Below, one piece after another: positions 8,077 through 16,147 of a DNA stretch of 64,000 nucleotides (position 1 is its first letter; the number at the start of each line of letters is the position of its first letter). A program made the translations under genes and the position numbers. This stretch comes from an uncultured Porphyromonadaceae bacterium (lineage in GTDB: Bacteria; Bacteroidota; Bacteroidia; Bacteroidales; Muribaculaceae). The stretch spans positions 1 through 64,000 of the forward strand of contig UQLO01000011.1 of the NCBI GenBank assembly GCA_900541865.1. The letters are read 5' to 3'. The notes below the pieces were generated by a model. The model had not been told where the DNA came from and searched no databases. It saw only the letters and a program-made list of their open reading frames with translations.

Positions 8077-9591
8077 ATGGCTCATAAAGCTCTGTTAATC
8101 ATCCTCGACGGATGGGGCATCGGCAACCACACCCACGCCGACGCCATCTACAATACCCCCACCCCTTACTACAACCACCTCCTGAGCACATATCCCCACA
8201 GCCAGCTGCAGGCCAGCGGCGAGTACGTCGGCCTTCCGGACGGACAGATGGGCAACTCCGAAGTCGGACACCTCAACATAGGTGGCGGCCGCATCGTATA
8301 TCAGGACTTGGTGAAAATCAACAAAGCCATCAGCTCGGGTGCCATCTACGATAATCCCGAAATCAAGGAAGCCTTCGGCTACTGCGCACGCACGGGCAAA
8401 GCCATGCACTTCATGGGCCTGACCTCCAACGGCGGCGTGCACTCCTCGCTCGACCATCTTTTCGCCCTGTGCGACATCGCCAAGAAATACGGTCTGGAAA
8501 AAGTCTACATCCACTGCTTCATGGACGGCCGCGACACCGACCCCCGCAGCGGCAAAGGCTTCATCGAGCAGTTGGAGGCCCACTGCGCCAAGAGCGCCGG
8601 AGTGATAGCCTCCATCGTAGGCCGCTACTACGCTATGGACCGCGACCGCCGCTGGAACCGCGTCAAGGAAGCCTACGACCTTCTTGTCGACGGCAAGGGA
8701 GAGCAGGCACACAACATGGTTGAAGCTATGCAGAAGAGCTACGACGAAGGCGTCACCGACGAATTTATCAAGCCTATCAACAACGCCGATGTCGACGGCA
8801 CCATCAAGGCCGACGACTGCGTGATATTCTTCAACTACCGCAACGACCGCGCCAAGGAGCTCACAGAGGTGCTCACCCAGGAGGATATGCCCGAGGAAGG
8901 CATGCACACCATCCCGGGATTGCAATACTACTGCATGACGCCCTACGACAACTCCTTCAAGGGCGTTCACATCATCTTCAACAAAGAGGACGTCAACAAC
9001 ACCCTTGCCGAGTACCTCAGCAGCCTGGACAAGAAGCAGCTGCACATCGCCGAGACTGAGAAGTACGCCCACGTAACCTTCTTCTTCAACGGCGGCCGCG
9101 AGCAACCCTTTGCCGGCGAAGACCGCATACTGGTGCCTTCGCCTAAGGTTGCCACCTACGACCTCAAGCCCGAAATGAGCGCCTACGAGGTTAAGGACAA
9201 GCTCGTAGAGGCTATCGACAGCGAGAAGTACGACTTCATCGTGGTCAACTACGCCAACTGCGACATGGTGGGCCACACCGGCGTTTATCCCGCAATCCAG
9301 AAGGCCGTTGAAACCCTCGACAACTGCCTGCACGACACCGTGGAAGCCGCTCTGGCCAACGGCTACGAGTGCATCATCATAGCCGACCACGGCAACGCCG
9401 ACAACGCCACCAACCCCGACGGCACGCCTAACACGGCACACAGCCTCAACCCGGTGCCCTTCGTCTACGTCACCGCCGACAAGGAGCACTTTGTCGACAA
9501 CGGCATACTTGCCGACGTTGCTCCCTCGATACTCCACATCATGGGTGTTCCTCAGCCTAAGGAGATGACGGGCAACAATCTCATACACTAA
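8077..9591 (+). CDS. gpmI: 2,3-bisphosphoglycerate-independent phosphoglycerate mutase
   Basis: 504 residues, full length for the Mn-dependent cofactor-independent mutase that interconverts 3- and 2-phosphoglycerate in glycolysis. Metal and catalytic motifs are visible: ILDGWGIG at 9-16, MGNSEVGHLNIGGGR with the phospho-acceptor Ser61, HCFMDGRDTDPRSG near 148, RNDRAKE in the middle, NYANCDMVGHTG, and IIADHGNADN near the C-terminus. It ends the exonuclease/small-membrane-protein operon and is followed by a good terminator. Confidence 0.98.
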   Translation: MAHKALLIILDGWGIGNHTHADAIYNTPTPYYNHLLSTYPHSQLQASGEYVGLPDGQMGNSEVGHLNIGGGRIVYQDLVKINKAISSGAIYDNPEIKEAFGYCARTGKAMHFMGLTSNGGVHSSLDHLFALCDIAKKYGLEKVYIHCFMDGRDTDPRSGKGFIEQLEAHCAKSAGVIASIVGRYYAMDRDRRWNRVKEAYDLLVDGKGEQAHNMVEAMQKSYDEGVTDEFIKPINNADVDGTIKADDCVIFFNYRNDRAKELTEVLTQEDMPEEGMHTIPGLQYYCMTPYDNSFKGVHIIFNKEDVNNTLAEYLSSLDKKQLHIAETEKYAHVTFFFNGGREQPFAGEDRILVPSPKVATYDLKPEMSAYEVKDKLVEAIDSEKYDFIVVNYANCDMVGHTGVYPAIQKAVETLDNCLHDTVEAALANGYECIIIADHGNADNATNPDGTPNTAHSLNPVPFVYVTADKEHFVDNGILADVAPSILHIMGVPQPKEMTGNNLIH

Positions 9592-9607
9592 GAAATTACC
9601 TCGCATA

Positions 9608-9644
9608 GAGCGCGACCTACCCCTGCGGGCAGGCCGCGCTTTTT
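9608..9644 (+). terminator. Rho-independent terminator after gpmI
   Basis: AGCGCG (9608-9613) pairs with CGCGCT (9635-9640), with inner CCT/AGG and CC/GG pairs, followed by a T-run. Confidence 0.85.
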
Positions 9645-9768
9645 GCGTCGCGGGGGGGCGCGGCGATAAGGCATATCGTCAAAATGTCAGATTGAGGGAG
9701 GGTTGCAGGTGAACAAGTGAGCTCCGGGGTTGTTTTAATTACAAACATTAAAAACAACTCCAACCGAT

Positions 9769-10245
9769 ATGAAAGAAATAGCATTGCTGGGAACCAACAA
9801 CCACGTGTTTGCCGATGTGCTGGGTGCATTACTAGAACGCGGCCTTACGGTGAACGCTATGGTCGACTTCCCTGAAAAAGTTATGCTCGACGACAGCCGA
9901 CTGACTGTCAGCGCCCTCAACGTGGCAAACCACGAAAGCGTAGAAGAAGCCCTTCAGGGCTATGCCGAGGCTGTTCTGACCTACAACGACGACCTTCAGG
10001 ATGCCTACACCAACGACCTTACGCTGAAATACTTTGTGGATACGGTTCATGCCGCTCGCCAGGCCGGCGTTGGCCGCATCATCGTTGTGGGCTCTCCGGA
10101 CAGCGAGGCCTTCTTCGTCACGGATCTTCGCAGACTGAACGACATCGACTGGGTATTCATCAGCACCGAAGGCGACTTCAGCCGCCGGGCTGCCGACGAA
10201 GTCGTCGACCCCCGATTCCATAAGGAGGTCTACAAAGAAGATTGA
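9769..10245 (+). CDS. NAD(P)-binding (NmrA/YwnB-like) domain protein
   Basis: 158 residues, resembling atypical short-chain reductases that bind NAD(P) through an N-terminal Rossmann fold. The expected GxxGxxG loop reads GTNNHVFADV, so only the first glycine remains. Strand/helix rhythm is otherwise kept: ALLERGLTVNAMVDFPEKV, then AGVGRIIVVGSPDSEAF and IDWVFIS. It is shorter than the ~200 residues usual for the family. Possibly a regulatory or degenerate member; function unknown. It stands alone with its own terminator. Confidence 0.65.
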   Translation: MKEIALLGTNNHVFADVLGALLERGLTVNAMVDFPEKVMLDDSRLTVSALNVANHESVEEALQGYAEAVLTYNDDLQDAYTNDLTLKYFVDTVHAARQAGVGRIIVVGSPDSEAFFVTDLRRLNDIDWVFISTEGDFSRRAADEVVDPRFHKEVYKED

Positions 10246-10274
10246 CTCATTCTCCAACTCTCCTCGAACCTCCG

Positions 10275-10308
10275 CGGGAGCGGGCAGTCGGCTGCCTGCT
10301 CCCGTTTT
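10275..10308 (+). terminator. Rho-independent terminator
   Basis: CGGGAGCGGGCA (10275-10286) pairs with TGCCTGCTCCCG (10293-10304; one bulge or mismatch), followed by TTTT. It ends the 9769 gene. A T9 run at 10321-10329 also lies just past the convergent ECF gene. Confidence 0.8.
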
Positions 10309-10330
10309 CGAGTAGATAGGTTTTTTTTTG

Positions 10331-10912
10331 CTAAGCGGCGCCGGCGGAGGCGTCCAGCAGGAGAATCATCAGGACGGGGAAGAAGCGGCCCAGTCTTTTA
10401 CGGAGCTGACGGAGCGCCTTCCCCATGTGGAATTCCACGGTTTTGACAGACACTCCCAGCTCGTCGGCAATCTGGCGGTATGTTTTGTTGTGTACCCGGC
10501 TCATCACGAAAATATTGCGCGTGGTGGGAGGCAGGTCGTTGACAGCAGCTTTGATACCCGCGATAATATCGGCGTCGTAGAGCCAAGCGGGATCGAAGGC
10601 GCGCAGGGTCGAAATGTTCATCTCGAGTTCCCACTGCGAGTCGGAGAGAATTTCCTGCTCGGCATTCCGGCGCACGTTCTGGTGGTCGAGCCAGTCGAGG
10701 CATTTGTGTTTTATGACATTGAAGAGGTATGCCTCAATGTTTTCGGATAGGTCGATAGAATCGCGATGCTCCCAGATATAAGCGTAGCTCTCCATAAGGA
10801 TATCCTGAGCTTCAGCGGCCGAACGGACATAAAGCATAGCGAAACGCTCGAACCGCTGGCGGTTCAAGAAAAGGCGTTCCATAACTTCTATGCTGAGTTT
10901 TTGGCGTGGCAT
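10331..10912 (-). CDS. ECF RNA polymerase sigma-70 factor (Bacteroides-type)
   Basis: 193 residues. Region 2 (core-binding and -10 recognition) is at about 15-80, with FERFAMLYVRSAAEAQDILME and NVIKHKCLDWLDHQ. Region 4 helix-turn-helix is near the C-terminus (LPPTTRNIFVMSRVHNKTY, then IADELGVSVKTVEFHMGKAL). This matches the expanded ECF group of Bacteroidetes, whose members are usually paired with a FecR-like anti-sigma factor and a SusC-type transporter. No FecR or SusC gene is adjacent on either side, so its signal input is unknown. A C-terminal hydrophobic end (FPVLMILLLDAS) is present. Confidence 0.9.
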   Translation of the reverse strand: MPRQKLSIEVMERLFLNRQRFERFAMLYVRSAAEAQDILMESYAYIWEHRDSIDLSENIEAYLFNVIKHKCLDWLDHQNVRRNAEQEILSDSQWELEMNISTLRAFDPAWLYDADIIAGIKAAVNDLPPTTRNIFVMSRVHNKTYRQIADELGVSVKTVEFHMGKALRQLRKRLGRFFPVLMILLLDASAGAA

Positions 10913-10950
10913 CTGAGGGAGCTGATGAAAAAACCAATTGATTGGTTAGA

Positions 10951-10958
10951 CAAAAGTA
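10951..10958 (-). promoter_or_regulatory. promoter -7 box of the ECF sigma gene
   Basis: CAAAAGTA on the plus strand reads TACTTTTG on the minus strand (TAnnTTTG), 38 bases before the ECF start. An AACCAATTGATTGGTT palindrome at about 10932-10947 lies just downstream of it and could be an operator. Confidence 0.55.
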
Positions 10959-11434
10959 AGGAAAACTTTCGGAAACGCCAAAAAAAGTTTGAGCTTTTAA
11001 AGCGGAGAAGTGTAGAGGTTCGGAGTGTAGGTTCGAAGCTGTTCAGAAGATGAAAGCCCGGAAGTCTAAAGTTTCGATTTCGCGAGGGTCGACAGTGGCG
11101 TTCGAGCGAAGATAAAAAGGCAGCCATTAGGGATATATAGCGCTCGTCGGGCCTGACGGAGACGTTGAGCAGATGATATCGACACGTTAACATTGTTTGA
11201 CTGGTGGGCGCGGTTTTTGATTCGGGCATTTCGGGAAAAACCGATACTTTTGTGAAGTTGCTCACCGCGGCTTTCCGGCAGGTTCTGCTGTGGTCGCTTT
11301 GCGGCACGACGAAAAGCGTTCGCCAGACTCGCTCTCCGGCTATTCCGAAGTTTCGCAGTTTTTCGACAAAAGATTTGCATGCGAGGTGTTCGGAATGATG
11401 AAGGAAGCAGTCGGGCAGCCCTCACGGTTTTCTT
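10959..11434. other. intergenic stretch without recognisable gene
   Basis: About 475 bases between the ECF promoter and the broken ATPase gene. Open frames exist on both strands but encode Arg/Ser/Pro-rich sequences without family resemblance. No repeat, tRNA or terminator was recognised. Confidence 0.5.
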
Positions 11435-11464
11435 TTATACTTATACTGCTTATACTTATACTGC
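11435..11464 (+). repeat. 15-bp tandem duplication upstream of the ATPase-like gene
   Basis: TTATACTTATACTGC occurs twice head to tail, directly before the GTG start at 11477. It is AT-rich and could affect promoter strength or result from slippage. Confidence 0.7.
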
Positions 11465-11476
11465 TATCTGACGGGC

Positions 11477-12311
11477 GTGGCAGAACAAGGAACACCAACT
11501 GATACTTTGGAATTTATAGGCACAAAACGGCTCAGAGCTGAGATTATGCAACGTTTGGCCGATCCCCGGGCTTACGAGGGAAAAATCGCTTGTTCTTTGG
11601 GGCGGAGTCGGAAAATCGGAACTGGAGCGCATTGTCCAGAAATGCTGCACGGAATACAATGAAGGCCTCGGCTTCGACTCGGCTTGGTACGGCATATGTG
11701 ATTTCGCCTCTTATGACGGCGACTTCACCGGCTACCAAGTTCTCTGCTCCGACTCTGAGACGCCTTTTTACGCCGGCCGCGGCATTATTATTTGCGGAGC
11801 AACCCTCCCAGCGTCGAACCGCCAACGTCTTGAGTTTATCAACTCTCACTCCAACGCCAAAGGTGCTTTGTCCTACGACTGGGCCGTGGTGGCTTATGTC
11901 AAAGCCACTTACAAGGACGTCCCCGCCGATTTCGGCCCGAATTGCAAGCAGTTTTTCTTCGTCCCCGACTTCGACGACTGGGCCGAATATATTCTGAAGC
12001 GTTACGACTTCAGCGAAGTGGCCGTCAAGGCCGTTGAATTTATTCGCGGCAACGGCAATCCTGCCTATCAACTCGCCAAATGGTTCAATCCTTGCCCGGT
12101 GGCCAACGCAAGCATCTCCGGCGCCGACGATATGATCGAGCCGGTGCTTTGGGAAAACGCCCTGCTGATGTTGAGCCATCGTGTCGGCTCCAGCTATGCC
12201 TCTTTGGCCGACGTCCCGGAATCGGAGTTCCTGGTGTGCTTCAACTCCCCCGTTTGGGAGGTCACCGGTATAGCACGCGAGTTCTTCGCCTTTATCCACC
12301 GCGCAGAATAA
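11477..12311 (+). pseudogene. MoxR-like AAA ATPase homologue, frameshifted near 11581-11585
   Basis: Two frames together make one protein. The first (GTG at 11477) gives FIGTKRLRAEIMQRLADP and then loses sense after YEGK. The second, which has no start codon of its own before 11868, gives SLVLWGGVGKSELERIVQ and runs to 12311, through FVPDFDDWAEYI and a helical C-terminus. Removing one A from the AAAAA run at 11581-11585 joins them into about 277 residues. The layout resembles MoxR-type AAA proteins (LVLWGPPGVGKSE, then a PDFxDWxEW motif), but the P-loop lacks the two prolines and the Walker B acidic pair is not visible (IIICGATLPAS there). It may be a pseudogene, an inactive paralogue, or an assembly indel. 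It precedes the 12340 ORF by 28 bases. Confidence 0.6.
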
Positions 12312-12339
12312 AATGCCAATCGGCCACCGGCCATTCAAA

Positions 12340-12981
12340 ATGGACAAACTCGCAGATTATAAGGAGATTCTCGCCGAAATATGCGACCGGATTGGCAGCG
12401 GAAAGGAATGTCGCGGCTTGCAAAAGGGTGTGATTGTCGCCGACAACGGCGAACACGAATTTCGCGTCGTTACCGAGGAATGCCTGTCGAAACTCCCCGT
12501 GGATCGCATATCGGTGCTCGACATTGATGCATCATGGACTCACTTGTCCAAGACATCGGTCTGGAACCGTCTTGTCGAAGCCGCCTACCGCGCCAACGAC
12601 GGTTTGCTCGTGCTGAACATTTCGTCGATTACGATATTTAAATACGTCCGGGAAATCAAACAACTCGTAAAGCAGGAAAATCCTCTCGTTTTCTGGCATC
12701 GCCAGGACGATCCCACCGTTTTAGACATTCAGGAGCTCAACAACAAAGCCAAAAGAATGAGGTATGCCGCCCATTCCGAAGACGAAGTCCGGGCTTGGCT
12801 CGAATCCCGGCTCAATGCGGCTCGCCGGGCAAATATGATGCCGAGCGAATTCGACTTCCGAGGCTATGTAATTTTCCTTATTTCAGGCATTTCGCCGAGC
12901 CGAATCCGCGAGTATGTGGCCGAGCGCAACCAAGGCGGCGAGTGGTCGGCCTTCAACCAGTTTCTGTATAGACTCTATTGA
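12340..12981 (+). CDS. unrecognised protein, partner of the MoxR-like gene
   Basis: 213 residues from ATG 12340 (MDKLADYK); an upstream ATG at 12313 adds nine unlikely residues. No family recognised. An alpha/beta pattern is visible: RISVLDIDASWTHLSKTS, then GLLVLNISSITIFKYVREI and PLVFWHRQDD, followed by charged helices and a final helical part (FLISGISPSRIREYVAERN). The regular strand-helix alternation resembles a nucleotide-binding or Rossmann-like fold, but there is no P-loop. It lies 28 bases downstream of the broken ATPase-like gene in the same direction, suggesting they worked together. Confidence 0.65.
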   Translation: MDKLADYKEILAEICDRIGSGKECRGLQKGVIVADNGEHEFRVVTEECLSKLPVDRISVLDIDASWTHLSKTSVWNRLVEAAYRANDGLLVLNISSITIFKYVREIKQLVKQENPLVFWHRQDDPTVLDIQELNNKAKRMRYAAHSEDEVRAWLESRLNAARRANMMPSEFDFRGYVIFLISGISPSRIREYVAERNQGGEWSAFNQFLYRLY

Positions 12982-13094
12982 CATTACAGTTTCAAAGTGT
13001 CCGGCCATGCGTACGCATATGCTCCGAACCGTCGGGCGGCTCGGAGCTTGTCTGTCGTGGAAGAGTAGTGTTGAGGAAGAACCGGCGAATCGGT

Positions 13095-13349
13095 TCAATT
13101 TCCGCTCTTGAGCATGGCGGAGTCGATGATGTCGTCGAAGGCAGCCAGTAGTCGCTCGTGCTCGTCGATTCCGCCCAGGTCGTTGTTATCCACCCACACC
13201 CTAAGTTTGCCATCCTTGATGCAGAGGAATTTGTAGCCGCCCACTTCGATGACGTGCACTCCGTTTTGGCCGGGCAATCCACATTTGTAGGTAAACTGCC
13301 CGTCTTCGAGCAGTCGGAGCAAGTAGATGATTTCCTGTTCTCGGTTCAT
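13095..13349 (-). CDS. small conserved-looking hypothetical protein
   Basis: 84 residues, family unknown. A regular pattern of short strands (FTYKCGLPG, VHVIEVGGYKFLCIKDGKL) followed by an acidic helix (GIDEHERLLAAFDDIIDSA) suggests a small folded domain. A fitting minus-strand -7 box at 13380-13387 lies 31 bases upstream, which supports its being expressed. It is divergent from the dCMP deaminase gene. Confidence 0.65.
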   Translation of the reverse strand: MNREQEIIYLLRLLEDGQFTYKCGLPGQNGVHVIEVGGYKFLCIKDGKLRVWVDNNDLGGIDEHERLLAAFDDIIDSAMLKSGN

Positions 13350-13379
13350 TTTTTAGTCGGTTTTTTAATGATGTCGCGG

Positions 13380-13387
13380 CAAAGGTA
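13380..13387 (-). promoter_or_regulatory. -7 box for the 84-residue ORF
   Basis: CAAAGGTA on plus reads TACCTTTG on minus, matching TAnnTTTG. Confidence 0.5.
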
Positions 13388-13492
13388 GAACACTGCCGTT
13401 CCAAATCGTGGCACATCCCCGCCTTTTTTACCATCCTCTCCCGTAAAACAGAAAAATGGAGGCGCGGAGGGTAGAAATAAAAGAAAAATGAG

Positions 13493-13500
13493 TACTTTTG
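13493..13500 (+). promoter_or_regulatory. -7 box for the dCMP deaminase operon
   Basis: TACTTTTG matches TAnnTTTG and lies 20 bases upstream of the ATG at 13521. Confidence 0.6.
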
Positions 13501-13520
13501 CACCGTAAACCCTAAGCAAG

Positions 13521-13955
13521 ATGAAAAGCAACCACGACAAACAGGAGGTGCTCGATAAACGATATCTGAGAATGGCCGCCATCTGGGCCGAAAATTCATA
13601 CTGCCAACGCCGTAAGGTGGGAGCTATTATTGTGCGCGACCAGATGATTATTTCCGACGGCTACAACGGCACTCCCGCCGGCTTTGAGAATGTCTGCGAG
13701 GACGAAAACGGTGTAACACGGCCATACGTTCTCCACGCCGAAGCAAATGCTATCACAAAGGTTGCGCGAAGCAACAACTCTTCCGAAGGCTCAACGCTCT
13801 ACGTCACCGCTTCGCCGTGCATGGAATGTGCGAAGCTGATAATCCAAGCGGGTATAAAACGTGTTGTATTCAATGAATATTACCGTATAGCCGACGGCAT
13901 CGACCTTATGAAGCGCGCCGGCATCGAGTGCGTACACATCGAAAGCCTTGACTGA
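13521..13955 (+). CDS. dCMP (deoxycytidylate) deaminase family protein
   Basis: 144 residues. Zinc-dependent deaminases of this group convert dCMP to dUMP for dTTP synthesis. The zinc and proton-shuttle motif HAEANAI (His72, Glu74) and the second zinc motif PCMECAK (Cys100, Cys103) are both present, with GYNGTPAGF near residue 48 as the family's substrate loop. It is the first gene of a run with an S41 protease (6 bases later) and a 5-formyl-THF cycloligase, an arrangement linking thymidylate and folate metabolism. A ComEB-like name is also used for this family. Confidence 0.93.
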   Translation: MKSNHDKQEVLDKRYLRMAAIWAENSYCQRRKVGAIIVRDQMIISDGYNGTPAGFENVCEDENGVTRPYVLHAEANAITKVARSNNSSEGSTLYVTASPCMECAKLIIQAGIKRVVFNEYYRIADGIDLMKRAGIECVHIESLD

Positions 13956-13961
13956 CCGCAT

Positions 13962-15602
13962 ATGAAGCGTAATTCCAAATATATGCTCTGGCTGCCCCTG
14001 ACGGCAGCGTTTTTTCTTATCGCCGGTCTCTGGATCGGCCGCTCCTACGGCACGACGCGACCCGCCTCCCGCGCTCAGGCAAAACTGGGAGAGGTCTTCG
14101 GCATCCTGTCGCAAAACTACGTCGACGAGGTCGACCTCGACAGTCTCGTCGAGCTAACTCTCCCCGAACTGCTTAAGAATCTCGACCCCCACTCCTCGTA
14201 TATCGCCGCCGCCGACCGAGCCGCCGCAAACCGCGACCTCGAGGGTTCCTTCTACGGCGTGGGCATCTCCTTCCAGGTGGTCAACGACACTCTTTATGTC
14301 ATCGAAGTAATCCCCGGAGGCGCCGCCGAGCGCGAAGGCATCCTCCCGGGCGACCGCATAATCGCCGTCGACGGTGAAAACATCGCCGGTGTCGGCATTT
14401 CGACCGACGATGTGTTCAGGCAGCTCCGCGGACCCGAAGGCACCCATGTGCAGATTAAGGTGAAGCGAACCAACAGCCCCGCACCTATCGACTTTGACAT
14501 TGTGCGCGCCGAGGTGCCCGTTTCGCCTGTCGACGCTTCATATATCATCAACGACTCCATCGGCTACATCCGCCTTGGCAAGTTTTCCGACAATACCTAC
14601 GAAGAATTTCTGCGCACCTTCGCCGGCCAGGTAATGGATGGTGCAACATCGCTCATCCTCGACCTGCGTGGAAATACGGGCGGATATATGCTACCGGCCG
14701 TGCTGATGGCCAACGAGTTTTTCGGACGCGACGACAGGCTGATTGTCAGCACGCGCGGCCGCTCCGACTCCGACAACCGCACCATCTTTTCCGACCGTAC
14801 CGGCTCCTTCGGAAATGTTCCTTTGGTGGTTCTCACCGACGAGTTCACGGCTTCAGCATCGGAGATTCTCGCCGGAGCTCTCCAGGACAACGACCGCGCT
14901 ACCGTCATCGGCCGCCGAACCTTCGGCAAAGGCCTGGTGCAGACGCCCTTCGAACTGAGCGACTCCAGCGAGTTCCGGCTCACCGTGCAGCGTTACTATA
15001 CTCCCTCCGGACGTTGCATTCAGAAAACCTACACTCCCGGAGGCCGAAACGAGTACGAATCGGAGGTCTACAATCGCTACAGCAATGGCGAAATCTTCAG
15101 TGCCGACAGCATACGCGTCGACTCCGCTCAAATCTTCCACACCGAGGGCGGCCGTCCGGTCTACGGTGGTGGCGGCATAGTCCCCGACATCTTCGTACCC
15201 TCCGACACCGCCGGCGTAACCTCATACTATATCCGAGTGGCCAACGCCGGCCTGCTGCGCGACTTCGCCTATGAGTATGCCGACCTCAACCGCGAAAATC
15301 TTTCGCTTTCGGACTCGGCCGACGATCTCCTGAGTAGGCTGCCCTCCGACTACGTCCTGCTCCAATCTTTTGTCAACTACGCAAATACCCGCGGCGGTAT
15401 TGCTCCGCGATGGTACTACATCAACACTTCTGCCCCTTTGATTGTTAATCAAATTAAAGCGTTGATCACCCGCGACATCCTCGGTATGAACGGGTACTTC
15501 GAGGTAGTCAACGCCACTGACCCCGCCGTCGAGCAGGCTGTCCGAACTATTGAAGGCGGACAAGCTTGGCCCGAAGTGCCTAACCAAATTGATCAGCAAT
15601 AA
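13962..15602 (+). CDS. S41 family C-terminal processing peptidase (CtpA/Tsp-like)
   Basis: 546 residues. An N-terminal hydrophobic segment (WLPLTAAFFLIAGLWIG, residues ~8-24) is a signal anchor, placing the protease in the periplasm. A PDZ domain at ~85-180 includes FYGVGISFQVV and GGAAEREGILPGDRIIAVDG. The catalytic core has LRGNTGGYMLPAVLMANEF, then TASASEILAGAL with the nucleophile Ser near 298-300 and FGKGLVQ with the general base Lys323. Such proteases degrade or trim exported proteins by their C-termini. The stop overlaps the start of the next gene (TAATG). Confidence 0.95.
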   Translation: MKRNSKYMLWLPLTAAFFLIAGLWIGRSYGTTRPASRAQAKLGEVFGILSQNYVDEVDLDSLVELTLPELLKNLDPHSSYIAAADRAAANRDLEGSFYGVGISFQVVNDTLYVIEVIPGGAAEREGILPGDRIIAVDGENIAGVGISTDDVFRQLRGPEGTHVQIKVKRTNSPAPIDFDIVRAEVPVSPVDASYIINDSIGYIRLGKFSDNTYEEFLRTFAGQVMDGATSLILDLRGNTGGYMLPAVLMANEFFGRDDRLIVSTRGRSDSDNRTIFSDRTGSFGNVPLVVLTDEFTASASEILAGALQDNDRATVIGRRTFGKGLVQTPFELSDSSEFRLTVQRYYTPSGRCIQKTYTPGGRNEYESEVYNRYSNGEIFSADSIRVDSAQIFHTEGGRPVYGGGGIVPDIFVPSDTAGVTSYYIRVANAGLLRDFAYEYADLNRENLSLSDSADDLLSRLPSDYVLLQSFVNYANTRGGIAPRWYYINTSAPLIVNQIKALITRDILGMNGYFEVVNATDPAVEQAVRTIEGGQAWPEVPNQIDQQ

Positions 15603-16147
15603 TGCAGAAGTCCGATCTCCGCATCAAAATGCGCGCACGCAAGTCGCTGCTCGACGCCGACGAAAGGCGCCTGGCCGGTCTGCGTGTGTTCAACACTCTT
15701 CGTTCGATGGCCGCTTTCGTAATGGCCGAAAATGTGCTCCTTTACCACTCCTTGCCCGATGAACTGTCAACACGGGAGTTCCTCGCCGACCTTCCGGCAG
15801 GCAAGAAGTATTATCTGCCGCGGGTAAACGGTCCGGACCTCGACATCCTTCCGTACTCCGCCAGCCGTACACACCTGGGCGCGTTCCACATCGAGGAACC
15901 CGACGGAGAGGACCTCACCGACATCGACAGCATCGACCTTATCGTAGTGCCCGCCGTGGCCTACGACCGCGCATGCAATCGCCTTGGTCGCGGAAAAGGC
16001 TTCTACGACAGGCTCTTGGCTAACTCTCGCGCCATCAAAATCGGGGTATGCTACGACTTCCAGCTCGTCGACAGCATCGACACCGACGAACACGACGTTC
16101 CCGTCGACTTCGTCATCGCCGACGGCCTGGGCATCCTCCGCCGCTAA
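15602..16147 (+). CDS. 5-formyltetrahydrofolate cyclo-ligase
   Basis: 181 residues. It converts 5-formyl-THF to 5,10-methenyl-THF with ATP. Visible family signatures are RIKMRARKSL near the N-terminus, the phosphate loop NRLGRGKGFYDRLL near residue 124, and KIGVCYDFQLVDSI followed by HDVPVDFVIA at the end. It is coupled to the protease gene by a 1-base overlap and abuts feoB tail to tail with no intergenic base. No terminator can lie between them, so each terminator would have to sit within the other gene. Confidence 0.93.
   Translation: MQKSDLRIKMRARKSLLDADERRLAGLRVFNTLRSMAAFVMAENVLLYHSLPDELSTREFLADLPAGKKYYLPRVNGPDLDILPYSASRTHLGAFHIEEPDGEDLTDIDSIDLIVVPAVAYDRACNRLGRGKGFYDRLLANSRAIKIGVCYDFQLVDSIDTDEHDVPVDFVIADGLGILRR

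Noticed and set aside
8095..9606. 503-codon open frame antisense to gpmI
   Set aside because: Val/Gly/His-rich shadow created by the GC-rich codon bias of gpmI; the opposite strand has all gpmI motifs.
11578..11584. GGGAAAA as a programmed -1 slippery heptamer
   Set aside because: A -1 shift enters a frame giving no coherent continuation; only +1 joins the two halves.
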